DNA from: Marinirhabdus sp963799365
Lineage (GTDB): Bacteria > Bacteroidota > Bacteroidia > Flavobacteriales > Flavobacteriaceae
NCBI GenBank assembly: GCA_963799365.1
Contig: CAWCWV010000015.1
Location: 186,001 to 250,000 of the forward strand
DNA: 64,000 nt
Reading direction: 5' to 3'
Positions within the stretch are counted from its first letter, which is position 1. Each line of letters opens with the position of its first letter. Shown in pieces: positions 1 through 9,710 of the stretch. The translations under genes were made by a program, and so were the position numbers. A model generated the notes under the pieces. The model saw only the letters and a program-made list of their open reading frames with translations, was not told the origin of the DNA and searched no databases.

Positions 1-2321
1 AACATTTCCCAGGTCACGGCGATACCGATACCGACAGTCACAAAACATTGCCTACGATTCATTTTTCTAAAGAACGAATAGATAGTGTAGAGTTATATCC
101 TTATAGACGCCTTATTGAATCAGGTTTGGGGAGCGTAATGGTAGCTCATCTAAACGTTCCTTCACTGGAAACTCAATTGGATTTTCCTTCGTCACTTTCA
201 ACAACTATTGTTACCGATATGCTGAAAGGAGAATTGGGTTTTAACGGCCTTATTTTTACAGATGCTTTAAATATGAAAGGTGCAGCGAATTTCAAAGAGC
301 CTGGAGAGATAGATCTGGCTGCTTTTTTAGCTGGAAATGATGTATTGCTCATTTCTGAAGACATTCCGAAAGCACATCAATTATTGGTAAATGCATTTAG
401 GGAGGGAACCATTACCGAAGAGCGGTTGGCACATTCCGTTAAAAAGATTTTGTATGCTAAATATAAAGTAGGCTTAAATACCTACAAACCTGTCTCCACA
501 AGATATTTAATAGAAGAGCTCAACACCGTTTGGGACGATGCTTTGTATGAAGAAGCTATGGAAAATGCATTGACTGTCTTAAAAAATGACCGAGCGATTT
601 TGCCCATCAAAAACCTTCAGAAAAAGAAAATCGCCTATGTTAATTTTGGGGACGATTCTGGAGCAGCATTTTTGAATCAGTTACGCGCGTATGCCAATGT
701 AGATTGGATAAAAGAATCTAGTCTGGACAACTATATAGAGGAATTGAAAAATTATAATTATGTAATAATAGGTTTTCACCGTTCCAACGAAAATCCCTGG
801 AAAAGTTATGAGTTCACTGAAAAGGAATTGGTGTGGCTCTATGAAATAGCGAGGACCAATACGGTAATTTTGGATGTTTTTACAAGACCTTATGCTTTGT
901 TGGACTTAAAAACAACTACTAATTTTGAAGGTATTATTATGTCTTATCAAAATAGTGATGTTGCACAAGAGCTTTCGGCACAACTTATTTTTGGAGCTAG
1001 AGGAGCCAATGGAAAGCTACCTGTAAGTTTGGGAGAAGATTTTCCGGTTAATACCCATTATGAAACGAAACCTTTACGCCGTCTGCAATATGGTACACCA
1101 GAAAGTGTGGGCGTAAACAGTTATAAACTTAAAAAAATAGACTCTCTTGCCAAGGTAGGTTTATGGGATGATATGTATCCCGGAGCACAAATACTAGTAG
1201 CTCGTAAAGGCAAAGTAATTTATAATAAATCCTTTGGAAATCATACCCAACAAAAAAAGAACAGCGTAAAACCAGACGATATTTATGATGTGGCATCGCT
1301 TACTAAAATTTTAGCTACCTTACCTATGGTCATGGAATTGGTGGATCGTGGTGTTCTTACTATGGATACAAAGCTATCAGAAATGTTGCCAGAATATAAA
1401 AACTCTAATAAGGCAAACATTACATTACAAGAAATTTTAACACACACAGCACGGCTTAAAGCGTGGATTCCCTTTTATACACATACGCTGGATTCTGTGA
1501 CAAAAAAACCTTCAAAAGATTATTATAAAAATAATCCTAATAAAAAGTTCAATCTTGAAGTTGCCGAGGGGTTGTATATGCGGCGTGATTATAAAGACAG
1601 TATTTTTGAGATTATTAGAACGAGTGACTTACTAGAGAGAAGCGGTTACAAATACAGTGATTTACCGTATTATATCTTAAAAAAATACCTGGAAAATTTC
1701 TACGGAAAAGGACTGGACGAAATCGTTCAGAGTAACTTGTATGAATCTTTAGGGGCTACTCATACCACTTACAATCCGCTTTCAAAATTCGCAAAAACCA
1801 ATATTGTACCTACCGAAGATGATACCTACTTTAGAATGCAAAAAGTTCATGGATACGTTCACGACCAGGGTGCCGCTATGATTGGTGGCGTGGGAGGTCA
1901 TGCGGGATTATTTAGCAATTCCAACGATATTGCCAAGATCATGCAAATGTACCTCTGGAAAGGATTTTATGGTGGAAAACGTTATTTTAATCCGGAAACT
2001 TTAGATCTGTTCAATACTTGTTTTTACTGCGATAAAGGAATTAGACGAGGCATTGGGTTCGACAAGCCACAATTGGGTGAGTCCGGCCCCACCTGTGGTT
2101 GTGTTTCTATGACCAGTTTTGGGCATAGCGGCTTTACGGGTACCTTTACCTGGGCAGATCCGGAGCAGGAAATTGTATATGTATTTTTGTCCAATAGAAC
2201 ATATCCTTCAGCAGATAATAGAAAATTAATTGGTAGTAATTTAAGAAGTATTATTCAAGAAGCTATTTATGAAGCCATAGATTATAACACCAAGTCAACA
2301 ACTGAAACTGCATTTAAATGA
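1..2321 (+). CDS. GH3 beta-N-acetylhexosaminidase / serine hydrolase fusion, 5' end missing
   Basis: The frame is already open at the window edge: codons from base 3 read HFPGHGDTDTDSH, the NagZ-type GH3 signature, so the start lies to the left and the TTG at 48 is internal. The visible part finishes a NagZ-like barrel with the nucleophile Asp in FTDALNMKG (codon 261-263). An alpha/beta middle domain follows, then from about base 1090 a class C beta-lactamase-like domain with SLTK (Ser codon 1296), a YSD in the YxN position, and HSGFTG near 2124. Fusions of this order are known in Bacteroidota; the expected role is trimming of GlcNAc-containing peptidoglycan or chitin fragments. Export cannot be judged because the N-terminus is absent. 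The stop overlaps the bshA start (ATGA), so the two are translationally coupled. Confidence 0.9.
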   Translation, partial: HFPGHGDTDTDSHKTLPTIHFSKERIDSVELYPYRRLIESGLGSVMVAHLNVPSLETQLDFPSSLSTTIVTDMLKGELGFNGLIFTDALNMKGAANFKEPGEIDLAAFLAGNDVLLISEDIPKAHQLLVNAFREGTITEERLAHSVKKILYAKYKVGLNTYKPVSTRYLIEELNTVWDDALYEEAMENALTVLKNDRAILPIKNLQKKKIAYVNFGDDSGAAFLNQLRAYANVDWIKESSLDNYIEELKNYNYVIIGFHRSNENPWKSYEFTEKELVWLYEIARTNTVILDVFTRPYALLDLKTTTNFEGIIMSYQNSDVAQELSAQLIFGARGANGKLPVSLGEDFPVNTHYETKPLRRLQYGTPESVGVNSYKLKKIDSLAKVGLWDDMYPGAQILVARKGKVIYNKSFGNHTQQKKNSVKPDDIYDVASLTKILATLPMVMELVDRGVLTMDTKLSEMLPEYKNSNKANITLQEILTHTARLKAWIPFYTHTLDSVTKKPSKDYYKNNPNKKFNLEVAEGLYMRRDYKDSIFEIIRTSDLLERSGYKYSDLPYYILKKYLENFYGKGLDEIVQSNLYESLGATHTTYNPLSKFAKTNIVPTEDDTYFRMQKVHGYVHDQGAAMIGGVGGHAGLFSNSNDIAKIMQMYLWKGFYGGKRYFNPETLDLFNTCFYCDKGIRRGIGFDKPQLGESGPTCGCVSMTSFGHSGFTGTFTWADPEQEIVYVFLSNRTYPSADNRKLIGSNLRSIIQEAIYEAIDYNTKSTTETAFK

Positions 2322-3448
2322 AAATAGCTATAGTTTGTTATCCAACTTTTGGAGGAAGCGGCGTAGTTGCTACCGAATTAGGATTAGCACTTGCCGAAAA
2401 AGGGCATGAAATACATTTCATAACTTATAAGCAACCTGTACGGCTGGAGTTGCTCTCCAAGCATATTCACTTTCATGAAGTATCGGTGCCAGACTATCCG
2501 TTGTTTCATTACCCACCGTATGAGTTGGCCTTGTCCAGTAAATTGGTAGATATGGTAAAGTTGTATAAAATTGAAATTTTGCATGTACACTATGCCATAC
2601 CACATGCCTATGCAGGTTATATGGCGAAGAAAATGCTATTGGCAGAAGGTATCTCTATTCCCATGGTTACGACGCTACACGGAACAGATATTACCTTAGT
2701 TGGCAATCACCCATTTTATAAACCTGCTGTAACCTTCAGCATCAATAAAAGTGATGTTGTAACATCGGTTTCGCAGAGTTTAAAAGACGATACCAATAGG
2801 CTTTTTGATATTACTACTGAAATAGATGTGGTTCCAAACTTTATTGATGTTGAAAAACATACCAATCCGTTTACCGATTGTCAGCGAGATTTAATGGCTG
2901 AAAAAGACGAATATATCATTACGCACATTAGTAATTTAAGACCAGTTAAGCGTATTATGGATGTAATAGAAATTTTTGACCGTATTCAAAAAGAAATACC
3001 TGCAATTTTGATTATGGTAGGGGAAGGGCCAGAAAGGGAAGCAAGCGAAGCTTTGTGTCAGAAAAAAGGAATTTCGGATAAAGTTAGATTTTTAGGAAAT
3101 AGTAGCGAGATAAATAAAATTTTATGTTTTAGCGATTTATTTTTATTGCCTTCAGAAAAAGAAAGTTTTGGATTGGCGGCATTAGAAGCGATGGCTAGCG
3201 GAGTTCCTGTCATCTCCAGTAACACAGGAGGATTGCCAGAGGTAAATGCACACGGAATAAGTGGTTATTTAAGTGATGTAGGGGATGTAGATACAATGGC
3301 TGCAAACGCAATTTCAATCTTAAAAACCCCTGAAGAATTATCAAAATTTAAAAGTCAAGCCAAGGAAGTAGCCAGAAAATTTGACACTAAAAATATTGTA
3401 CCAATGTATGAAGAACTGTATAAAAAAGCTGTAGCCTATGTTTCGTAA
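2318..3448 (+). CDS. bshA: N-acetyl-alpha-D-glucosaminyl L-malate synthase BshA
   Basis: 376-residue GT4-family glycosyltransferase. The N-terminus MKIAIVCYPTFGGSG with the following HVHYAIPHAYA segment (about residues 92-103) is characteristic of BshA. The C-terminal Rossmann lobe has the E-x7-E nucleotide-sugar motif in KESFGLAALEAMASG (about 280-295). In the known pathway BshA joins UDP-GlcNAc to L-malate, the first step of bacillithiol synthesis; BshB and BshC are not in this window. It overlaps the upstream hexosaminidase gene by 4 bases and the downstream lipoprotein gene by 11 bases, so three proteins probably share one mRNA. A generic GT4 is the alternative but the length and N-terminal motifs favour BshA. 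Confidence 0.92.
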   Translation: MKIAIVCYPTFGGSGVVATELGLALAEKGHEIHFITYKQPVRLELLSKHIHFHEVSVPDYPLFHYPPYELALSSKLVDMVKLYKIEILHVHYAIPHAYAGYMAKKMLLAEGISIPMVTTLHGTDITLVGNHPFYKPAVTFSINKSDVVTSVSQSLKDDTNRLFDITTEIDVVPNFIDVEKHTNPFTDCQRDLMAEKDEYIITHISNLRPVKRIMDVIEIFDRIQKEIPAILIMVGEGPEREASEALCQKKGISDKVRFLGNSSEINKILCFSDLFLLPSEKESFGLAALEAMASGVPVISSNTGGLPEVNAHGISGYLSDVGDVDTMAANAISILKTPEELSKFKSQAKEVARKFDTKNIVPMYEELYKKAVAYVS

Positions 3449-3932
3449 TGTTTTTTTAATCGTAATTTTTATGCCTTTAGTTATTTTTACAAATTGTAAG
3501 AATACCCCAAAAAATACAACTTCAAAACAAGTGGAAAAATCTACACAAGAATTGTTGGAATTTACTATTTTACTAAGTGATTCACAAAGTAATTTTGCCG
3601 AAAACACAAAAATTATCGTTACTTCTGAAGAAGATTTAAAATCTATATTTGCTAGAATAAACAGCACACGTAAGCCAGGAATTCCTGTTCCAGAAGTAGA
3701 TTTTAACCAATACGAGGTGGTTTTTTATGCACAGGGTGAGGTAAGCCATGGTGTAAATGGGTTACAAGTTGCATCAGTTGTTAAGAATGAAGAAGAGGTA
3801 GTAGTAAATTTGGCAGCTGAAAAACCACAAGGCAAATATGTTACAACTGTGATGTCCCAACCGTGTGTAATGCTTCAATTTAAAAAACAAGGACTACCGG
3901 TAAAAGTTTTAGCTGCTAAGCAAGCTAAGTAA
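3438..3932 (+). CDS. Lipoprotein with PrcB-like C-terminal domain
   Basis: 164 residues. An N-terminal hydrophobic stretch ends at Cys20 (IFTNC), a lipobox form also seen in the OmpA lipoprotein at 32011 (LFTNC). The mature part ends with a region (about 85-160) in which a V..V.L....P.G.Y.....S.PCVM.Q pattern resembles the beta-sandwich C-terminal domain of PrcB-type protease-complex subunits. That assignment is pattern-based and only moderately firm. The ATG lies inside the last codons of bshA, so it is the third gene of that operon. A strong hairpin terminator follows at 3990. Confidence 0.65.
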   Translation: MFRNVFLIVIFMPLVIFTNCKNTPKNTTSKQVEKSTQELLEFTILLSDSQSNFAENTKIIVTSEEDLKSIFARINSTRKPGIPVPEVDFNQYEVVFYAQGEVSHGVNGLQVASVVKNEEEVVVNLAAEKPQGKYVTTVMSQPCVMLQFKKQGLPVKVLAAKQAK

Positions 3933-3989
3933 AATTACTAAATAGGTATGGCATAACATTGTTGTAAATTACACCTTGTTTAAAACAAA

Positions 3990-4020
3990 AAAACACCCCA
4001 ATGTGGAGTGTTTTAAAATT
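3990..4020. terminator. Bidirectional rho-independent terminator
   Basis: Stem of 11 pairs with one mismatch (AAAACACCCCA / TGGAGTGTTTT, 3990-4000 with 4004-4014), three-base loop, T-rich on the right and A-rich on the left. It separates the convergent lipoprotein gene (ends 3932) from the barrel gene (ends 4035). Confidence 0.8.
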
Positions 4021-4034
4021 CTTTTGGTTTAGTT

Positions 4035-4523
4035 CTAAAACTGATAACGAACCCCTAAAGCGATATCAAAATCTACATCGTCATTTACATCTCCGAGGCC
4101 AAATTCTGGTCTAAAGTCGAGGGATAAGAGGAGTGGAAAATCAAAATCATACTCAATACCTATATCGCCTGCAACGTAAACATATGTTTCAGTATCATCA
4201 TTGTTGCCAGGAAATCTATCGTCATCAAAATTTACTTGTGCGATACCAGCTCCAGCTCCTGCATACCAGTTAAATCCACCATCAATATTCCATACCCATT
4301 GGTAAAGTCCTGTTAATCTGAAGGCATCGAAATTCTTGCTACTTCGCCATCCTAGGTCAAATTCTAGTCTGTGCTTAGTGTCCAAGTAGCGTTGGTAACT
4401 TACTTCGGTGCCAAAACCGTCGCTATCTCCCAATCTAAGTCCGATTGCATTTTTTTCTTCCTGTGCATTTGCTTGTAATCCAAAGCCGAATACAACCAAA
4501 GCAATAATCATTATTTTTTTCAT
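4035..4523 (-). CDS. Small outer-membrane beta-barrel protein
   Basis: 162 residues. A Sec signal peptide (MKK, hydrophobic core, ANA-Q cleavage near residue 20) is followed by alternating aromatic/polar strands typical of an eight-strand barrel, ending in VRYQF with the C-terminal Phe that marks Bam substrates. The loops are rich in Asp and Asn. No specific function can be read from it. It is a single gene transcribed leftward, with a promoter candidate at 4553-4560 on its own strand. Confidence 0.75.
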   Translation of the reverse strand: MKKIMIIALVVFGFGLQANAQEEKNAIGLRLGDSDGFGTEVSYQRYLDTKHRLEFDLGWRSSKNFDAFRLTGLYQWVWNIDGGFNWYAGAGAGIAQVNFDDDRFPGNNDDTETYVYVAGDIGIEYDFDFPLLLSLDFRPEFGLGDVNDDVDFDIALGVRYQF

Positions 4524-4552
4524 AGGGTAGTTTGTTATGTTTATTATACGTA

Positions 4553-4560
4553 CAAACGTA
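4553..4560 (-). promoter_or_regulatory. Promoter -7 element TACGTTTG
   Basis: A match to the Bacteroidota TAnnTTTG -7 element on the minus strand, 29 bases before the start codon of the barrel protein. No convincing upstream TTG element was found, so this is tentative. Confidence 0.45.
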
Positions 4561-4657
4561 GCTTATTTTGGTTCTAGTATAAGTTAATGAAATGTTAGAC
4601 TTTTATTTATCGAATTATTGCTTTGTGTGTTCTAACCAGTTACTTTTACAATACTTC

Positions 4658-7564
4658 ATGAAAGAGAAATTACTTCAATTACAAAATTCTTTATTGGGAG
4701 CGCTTCATTTCGATGCGCTTCACAAAACTATCTACGCGACAGATGCTTCAGTATATCGCATATTGCCCTTGGCGGTTGCCTTTCCAAAGACGGAGGAGGA
4801 TATCAAACAGCTTATTCTATTTGCCCAGGAACATAAAACTTCCATCATCCCCCGTACTGCGGGAACTTCCTTAGCAGGACAATGTGTGGGTGATGGGATA
4901 GTGGTAGATGTTTCCAAGCATTTTACTGAAATTTTAAAACTAGACAAAGAAGCCAGAACCGTTACAGTGCAGCCAGGCGTTATAAGAGATGAGTTAAATG
5001 CCTTTTTGGAACCCTATGGTCTCTTTTTTGGTCCCAATACCTCTACCAGCAACCGATGTATGATAGGAGGAATGGTAGGCAATAACAGCAGTGGTACGAC
5101 CTCAATTAAGTATGGGGTAACACGTGATAAAGTTGTACAACTGAAAACAATTCTTTCCAATGGTGAGGAAGCTATTTTTTCTAAACTATCTAAAGCTGAA
5201 TTTGTTGAAAAAACAAAACAAACCACATTAGAAGGCGAGATTTACAAGATGTTGTATACTGAATTATCTTCAGAAGCAACCCGTGCCGAAATAATAAAAG
5301 AATTCCCAAAACCTGAAATCCATCGCCGAAACACTGGTTATGCTGTTGATGCATTGTTAGAAAATGAAGTTTTTTCCACATCTGAAGAAAAAATAAATCT
5401 CTGTAAGCTGCTCTGCGGAAGTGAGGGCACACTAGCCTTTACTACTGAAATCACCTTACAATTAGATGAACTTCCACCCACTGAAACCGCTTTAATCGCA
5501 GCACAATACGAAACTCTCGAAAACTGCTTAAACGATATCAACAATGTAATGCAGCACAGTTTGTACACCTGTGAAATGATGGACGATGTAATTTTGGACT
5601 GCACCAAAAAGAATAAAAAGTATGAGCCCTATCGCTTTTTTGTGGAAGGTGCGCCCAAGGCATTGTTGTTATTAGAGTTGAATGCACATTCACAAAGCGA
5701 ACTTAATACACAAATAGAAGCATTGTTAACTACCTTAAGTGAATCGGGCTTTAGTTATGCGCAACCGGTATTAAAAGAGGCGGAAATCAGTATGGCATTG
5801 GAACTGCGCAAAGCAGGATTAGGACTGTTGGGCAATATGGTGGGCGATAAAAAGGCGGTGGCTTGTATAGAAGACACAGCAGTTGCATTGCCGGATTTAC
5901 CTAATTTTATCAAAGAGTTTACCCAACTCATGAAGAATTATAATCAAGATGCTGTTTACTACGCGCATGCTGGCGCTGGAGAGTTGCATTTACGTCCTAT
6001 TCTAAATCTAAAAACTAGCCAAGGGAAAGAGCTTTTTAGAAGTATAACAACCGACGTAGCCAAACTAACTAAAAAATATAAAGGTTCTTTTTCTGGCGAA
6101 CACGGCGATGGGATTGTGCGTGCCGAATTCCTTCAGCTACAAATTGGTGAAGCCAACTTTCAACTTTTAAAACGGATTAAAAGAACTTTTGACCCTAATA
6201 ACATCTTTAACCCCGGCAAAATAACCGATGCCTGGGCTATGGATGAAAGTCTTAGAACCGATTTTCCTGCTGAAGAAATTCCAACATTATTCAATTTTGG
6301 AGATTCTCAGGGCATTCTTCGCTTGGCTGAAAAATGTAATGGTAGTGGCGATTGTAGAAAGACCGAACATGCAGCTGGCGCCATGTGCCCCAGTTATCAC
6401 GCAACAAAAAACGAAAAAGATACCACCAGAGCCCGAGCCAATATGCTTCGGGAAGTGTTAACTCATAACAAAGCAGCCAATAAATTCGACTCAAAAGAAT
6501 TGAAAGAAGTGTTCGATTTGTGCATTGGTTGCAAAGCCTGCGCTACCGAATGCCCAAGTAATGTAGATATGGCAACCGCAAAAGCAGAGTTTTTATACCA
6601 ATACCGAAAAGCAAACGGAGCCACTATAGCCGAAAAACTGGTAGGAAAAAGTACCTATTTCAATAAGCAAGCGGCAAAATATCCGGCGATTGCAAACTTC
6701 TTGTTTAAAAATTCAATCACTGCTGGAATTATAAAAGCACAAGGGAATATAGCTTTTAAACGAACGATTCCAAGGATATCAACAAAAAGTTTCAGTAAAA
6801 CAATTCAAAAATCTAATAATCATAATATTACAAAAAACAAAATAGTATTATTTGTTGATGAATTCAGTAATTACCTGGAAGCTGAAATCGCCACAGATGC
6901 CTACGTATTGTTAGATGCATTAGGCTATGAAATTGAAGTGGCTCATGATCTCGATAGTGCCAGAGCGATGCTTTCAAAAGGATTTTTGGAAGAGGCAAAA
7001 ATAGAAGCCGAAAAGAACGTTGCGTATCTTAAATCGAGAGTCTCCAAAGAGATTCCGTTGGTAGGGATAGAACCTTCGGCCATTTTAGGTTTCAGGGATG
7101 AATACCTTCGGTTGGTAGACGATTTACAAGGCGCGCGGCATATTTCAGAAAATACATTCTTGATAGAAGAGTTCTTAGCTTCAGAAATAGAACGAGGCAA
7201 CATTTCCGCAGCTCAATTTACTTCCGAAGAAAAACAGATTAAAATACACGTGCATTGTCATCAAAAAGCACTCAGCAATCAAAAAGTAACTTTCGATATT
7301 TTAAACTTTCCTAAAAATTACAAACCTACCATCATTCCTTCGGGTTGTTGTGGGATGGCAGGAAGTTTCGGCTATGAAAAGGAGCATTACGAGGTGAGTA
7401 TGAAAATAGGGGAATTAAAGTTATTTCCTTCTATAAGAAAAACTTCAGCAGACGTACTAATTGCTGCAAATGGAACGAGTTGCAGACATCAAATAAAAGA
7501 TGGGACGAACCGGGAAGCCTTGCATCCAATTACTATTTTAAGACAGGCACTAAAGACTAGGTAA
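4658..7564 (+). CDS. FAD-linked oxidase with 4Fe-4S domain, D-lactate/glycolate dehydrogenase type
   Basis: A large cytosolic flavin/iron-sulfur dehydrogenase, 968 residues from the ATG at 4658. An in-frame ATG at 4592 would add 22 residues that look non-homologous. Domain order: FAD_binding_4 (PRTAGTSLAGQ, then GGMVGNNSSGTTSIKYG), FAD-oxidase C-terminal domain (YYAHAGAGELHLRP and FSGEHGDGIVRAEF), a ferredoxin-like domain with CNGSGDC near residue 560 and CIGCKACATECP near residue 622, and a C-terminal CCG domain (SGCCGMAGSFG near 897). The family oxidises D-lactate, glycolate or D-2-hydroxyglutarate and passes electrons to the quinone pool; which substrate applies cannot be decided here. The end overlaps the convergent phosphohydrolase gene by 8 bases. 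Confidence 0.88.
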   Translation: MKEKLLQLQNSLLGALHFDALHKTIYATDASVYRILPLAVAFPKTEEDIKQLILFAQEHKTSIIPRTAGTSLAGQCVGDGIVVDVSKHFTEILKLDKEARTVTVQPGVIRDELNAFLEPYGLFFGPNTSTSNRCMIGGMVGNNSSGTTSIKYGVTRDKVVQLKTILSNGEEAIFSKLSKAEFVEKTKQTTLEGEIYKMLYTELSSEATRAEIIKEFPKPEIHRRNTGYAVDALLENEVFSTSEEKINLCKLLCGSEGTLAFTTEITLQLDELPPTETALIAAQYETLENCLNDINNVMQHSLYTCEMMDDVILDCTKKNKKYEPYRFFVEGAPKALLLLELNAHSQSELNTQIEALLTTLSESGFSYAQPVLKEAEISMALELRKAGLGLLGNMVGDKKAVACIEDTAVALPDLPNFIKEFTQLMKNYNQDAVYYAHAGAGELHLRPILNLKTSQGKELFRSITTDVAKLTKKYKGSFSGEHGDGIVRAEFLQLQIGEANFQLLKRIKRTFDPNNIFNPGKITDAWAMDESLRTDFPAEEIPTLFNFGDSQGILRLAEKCNGSGDCRKTEHAAGAMCPSYHATKNEKDTTRARANMLREVLTHNKAANKFDSKELKEVFDLCIGCKACATECPSNVDMATAKAEFLYQYRKANGATIAEKLVGKSTYFNKQAAKYPAIANFLFKNSITAGIIKAQGNIAFKRTIPRISTKSFSKTIQKSNNHNITKNKIVLFVDEFSNYLEAEIATDAYVLLDALGYEIEVAHDLDSARAMLSKGFLEEAKIEAEKNVAYLKSRVSKEIPLVGIEPSAILGFRDEYLRLVDDLQGARHISENTFLIEEFLASEIERGNISAAQFTSEEKQIKIHVHCHQKALSNQKVTFDILNFPKNYKPTIIPSGCCGMAGSFGYEKEHYEVSMKIGELKLFPSIRKTSADVLIAANGTSCRHQIKDGTNREALHPITILRQALKTR

Positions 7565-8396
7565 TGTTTTTTAGTGCCTGAAAAGCAGACAACATCTCTG
7601 TAGATTTATCATCATCTTCTTCCATGAGGGATTTGTTCATGGCACTTAACTTATATGTATCTGGATTGTATTGATACAATTTCCATTGTTCGTTATGATA
7701 CTCCAAAGCAGTTAGATTTTCAATCCAATCGCCACTGTTTAAATACAAACAACTCCCTCTTTCGTTTACCACTTCTCTAATGCTGGGTTCGTGAATGTGC
7801 CCGCAAATCACATAGTCGAATCCGTTGTCAATGGCTAGATCGGTTGCAGTAGTTTCAAAATCGGAAATAAACTTTACTGCTTTCTTCACCGAATTTTTGA
7901 TCTTTTTTGAAAGTGAATATTTTTCTTTTCCGAAGGATTGCAGCACATTATTTATAAATCGATTAAATAAAATAAGCAAATCATAACCCCAACCTCCTAG
8001 TTTGGCTATCCATTTTGTGTGCTGGATAGAGGCATCAAAAACGTCGCCGTGAAAAAACCAAGCTTTTTTTCCATCTAAATTCAATACTAATTTATCGAGA
8101 ATATGTATGTTTCCCATCTTAGTATCGCTGAAACGACGTAGCTTTTCGTCATGGTTCCCTGTTATGTAATATACGCGAGTGCCTTTGGTGGCAAGGGTAA
8201 GAATTTTCTTGATAATCTGAAGATGTGCCTTGGGAAAATAGCGTTTACGAAACTGCCAGATATCAATAATATCGCCATTGAGAATCAGCTTTTTAGGTTT
8301 AACTGAATTCAAATAATGTAGGATTTCTTTGGCATGACAACCATAAGTCCCTAAATGTAGGTCTGAGAGAACAACTATGTCTACTTTTCGTTTCAA
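7557..8396 (-). CDS. LpxH-like metallophosphoesterase (UDP-2,3-diacylglucosamine hydrolase family)
   Basis: 279 residues with the complete calcineurin-type metal site: DLHLG (Asp12, His14), NGDIID (Asp42), GNHD (Asn81, His82), HGDVFD (His116) and GHIHEPS near 198. Spacing matches the UDP-2,3-diacylglucosamine pyrophosphatase family, which cleaves the pyrophosphate during lipid A synthesis. Bacteroidota often encode more than one such paralogue, so the exact substrate is uncertain. There is no signal peptide; the enzyme should be cytosolic or membrane-associated. The gene is convergent with, and overlaps, the dehydrogenase gene. Confidence 0.82.
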   Translation of the reverse strand: MKRKVDIVVLSDLHLGTYGCHAKEILHYLNSVKPKKLILNGDIIDIWQFRKRYFPKAHLQIIKKILTLATKGTRVYYITGNHDEKLRRFSDTKMGNIHILDKLVLNLDGKKAWFFHGDVFDASIQHTKWIAKLGGWGYDLLILFNRFINNVLQSFGKEKYSLSKKIKNSVKKAVKFISDFETTATDLAIDNGFDYVICGHIHEPSIREVVNERGSCLYLNSGDWIENLTALEYHNEQWKLYQYNPDTYKLSAMNKSLMEEDDDKSTEMLSAFQALKNIT

Positions 8397-8486
8397 AAGA
8401 TAACTTTAACAATGCAAAGTTTGATTGTTTGTGGTTATTAGACATTAAGCGAATGTTACCAATAAATAATCAAACTATTATCACTG

Positions 8487-8502
8487 TTAACAGCAATGTT
8501 AA
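8487..8502. promoter_or_regulatory. TTAAC-N6-GTTAA dyad upstream of aroC
   Basis: An inverted repeat of five-base arms about 65 bases before the aroC start. Closely similar dyads occur upstream of the histidine kinase (20535-20549), the DUF1328 operon (31215-31231) and the secreted protein at 40291. It is a candidate operator or extended promoter feature. Confidence 0.3.
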
Positions 8503-8545
8503 TAACGTAAATGGACGAATACTTTCACTATTGGTACGAAACATT

Positions 8546-8553
8546 TACATTTG
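8546..8553 (+). promoter_or_regulatory. Promoter -7 element TACATTTG of aroC
   Basis: Perfect TAnnTTTG match 14 bases before the chosen aroC start at 8568. It lies inside the longer alternative frame that begins at 8511, which argues that 8568 is the true start. Confidence 0.5.
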
Positions 8554-8567
8554 TTGAAAACCCCATT

Positions 8568-9665
8568 ATGGCAGGCAATACCTTTGGCACCGTTTTTAAA
8601 CTTACCACTTTTGGGGAATCGCATGGCGCTGCTATTGGCGGTAGTATAGATGGTTGTCCTGCTGGACTTTCCATAGACCTGGATGCCATTGAAGCCGAAA
8701 TGCAACGTCGCAAACCAGGCCAATCTACTATTGTTACCCAACGCAAAGAAGAAGATAGCGTACGGTTTCTTTCAGGAATTTTTGAAGGAAAAACTACGGG
8801 AACTCCTATTGGTTTTGTGATTGAGAACACCGATCAGAAATCTAAAGATTACTCCCACATTAAAGATACCTATCGCCCTTCGCATGCCGATTATACGTTC
8901 GATAAGAAATATGGACATCGTGATTACCGAGGTGGTGGACGTTCTTCGGCCAGAGAAACAGCCTGTAGGGTAGTGGCAGGTGCCATTGCTAAACAATTGT
9001 TGAAGGATATTAAAATTACGGCCTATGTTTCGTCTGTGGGTGAGTTGAATTTGAATAAACCTTACAATCAATTAGATTTCTCAGAAGTTGAGAAAAACCC
9101 AGTACGCACTGCAGATGCCGAAATGGCCAAAAAAATGGAAACCTATATCAAGCAAATAAAAAAACAGGGAGATACCGTTGGCGGCACTATTACTTGTGTA
9201 CTTCAAAATGTACCTATTGGTCTGGGAGAACCAGTGTTCGATAAGTTACACGCACAATTAGGTAAAGGCATGTTATCGATAAATGCTGTTAAAGGCTTTG
9301 AATTTGGGAGTGGTTTTGCGGGTACCAAAATGAAAGGCAGCGAACACAATGATGTTTTTAACCAAGACGGGAGTACCCAAACCAATTTTAGCGGTGGGAT
9401 ACAGGGCGGTATTAGTAATGGAGAAGACATCTATTTTACTGTGGCATTTAAGCCTGTAGCTACGCTAATTCAAAAGCAAAATACAATAAATAGCAAAGGC
9501 GAAGCTGTTGAAATGATAGGAAAAGGACGTCACGATCCGTGTGTAGTTCCAAGGGCTGTGCCTATTGTAGAAGCAATGGCTGCATTAACTTTAGCAGATT
9601 TTTGGATGCTGAATAAATTGTCTAAATTGGGCTTCGACTCCGATCAGCTATCGGCAGGATTGTGA
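8568..9665 (+). CDS. aroC: Chorismate synthase AroC
   Basis: 365 residues from the ATG at 8568 (MAGNTFG...), the conserved start of the family; the ATG at 8511 adds 19 atypical residues. Signatures: FGESHGAAIGG at the N-terminus, YRGGGRSSARETACRVVAGA in the centre and GRHDPCVVPRAVPIVEAMAAL near the C-terminus. It converts 5-enolpyruvylshikimate-3-phosphate to chorismate using reduced FMN, the last common step of aromatic amino acid synthesis, in the cytosol. It is a stand-alone gene, followed after 45 bases by a transporter with no obvious pathway link. Confidence 0.97.
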   Translation: MAGNTFGTVFKLTTFGESHGAAIGGSIDGCPAGLSIDLDAIEAEMQRRKPGQSTIVTQRKEEDSVRFLSGIFEGKTTGTPIGFVIENTDQKSKDYSHIKDTYRPSHADYTFDKKYGHRDYRGGGRSSARETACRVVAGAIAKQLLKDIKITAYVSSVGELNLNKPYNQLDFSEVEKNPVRTADAEMAKKMETYIKQIKKQGDTVGGTITCVLQNVPIGLGEPVFDKLHAQLGKGMLSINAVKGFEFGSGFAGTKMKGSEHNDVFNQDGSTQTNFSGGIQGGISNGEDIYFTVAFKPVATLIQKQNTINSKGEAVEMIGKGRHDPCVVPRAVPIVEAMAALTLADFWMLNKLSKLGFDSDQLSAGL

Positions 9666-9710
9666 TTCAGTTAAATAAATAATAAGCTTCATCAGAAGCG
9701 AAATAAATAT

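Noticed and set aside
48..50. TTG as the start of the GH3 fusion gene
   Set aside because: The catalytic KHFPGHGDT-type motif is encoded upstream in the same frame, so the gene begins outside the window.
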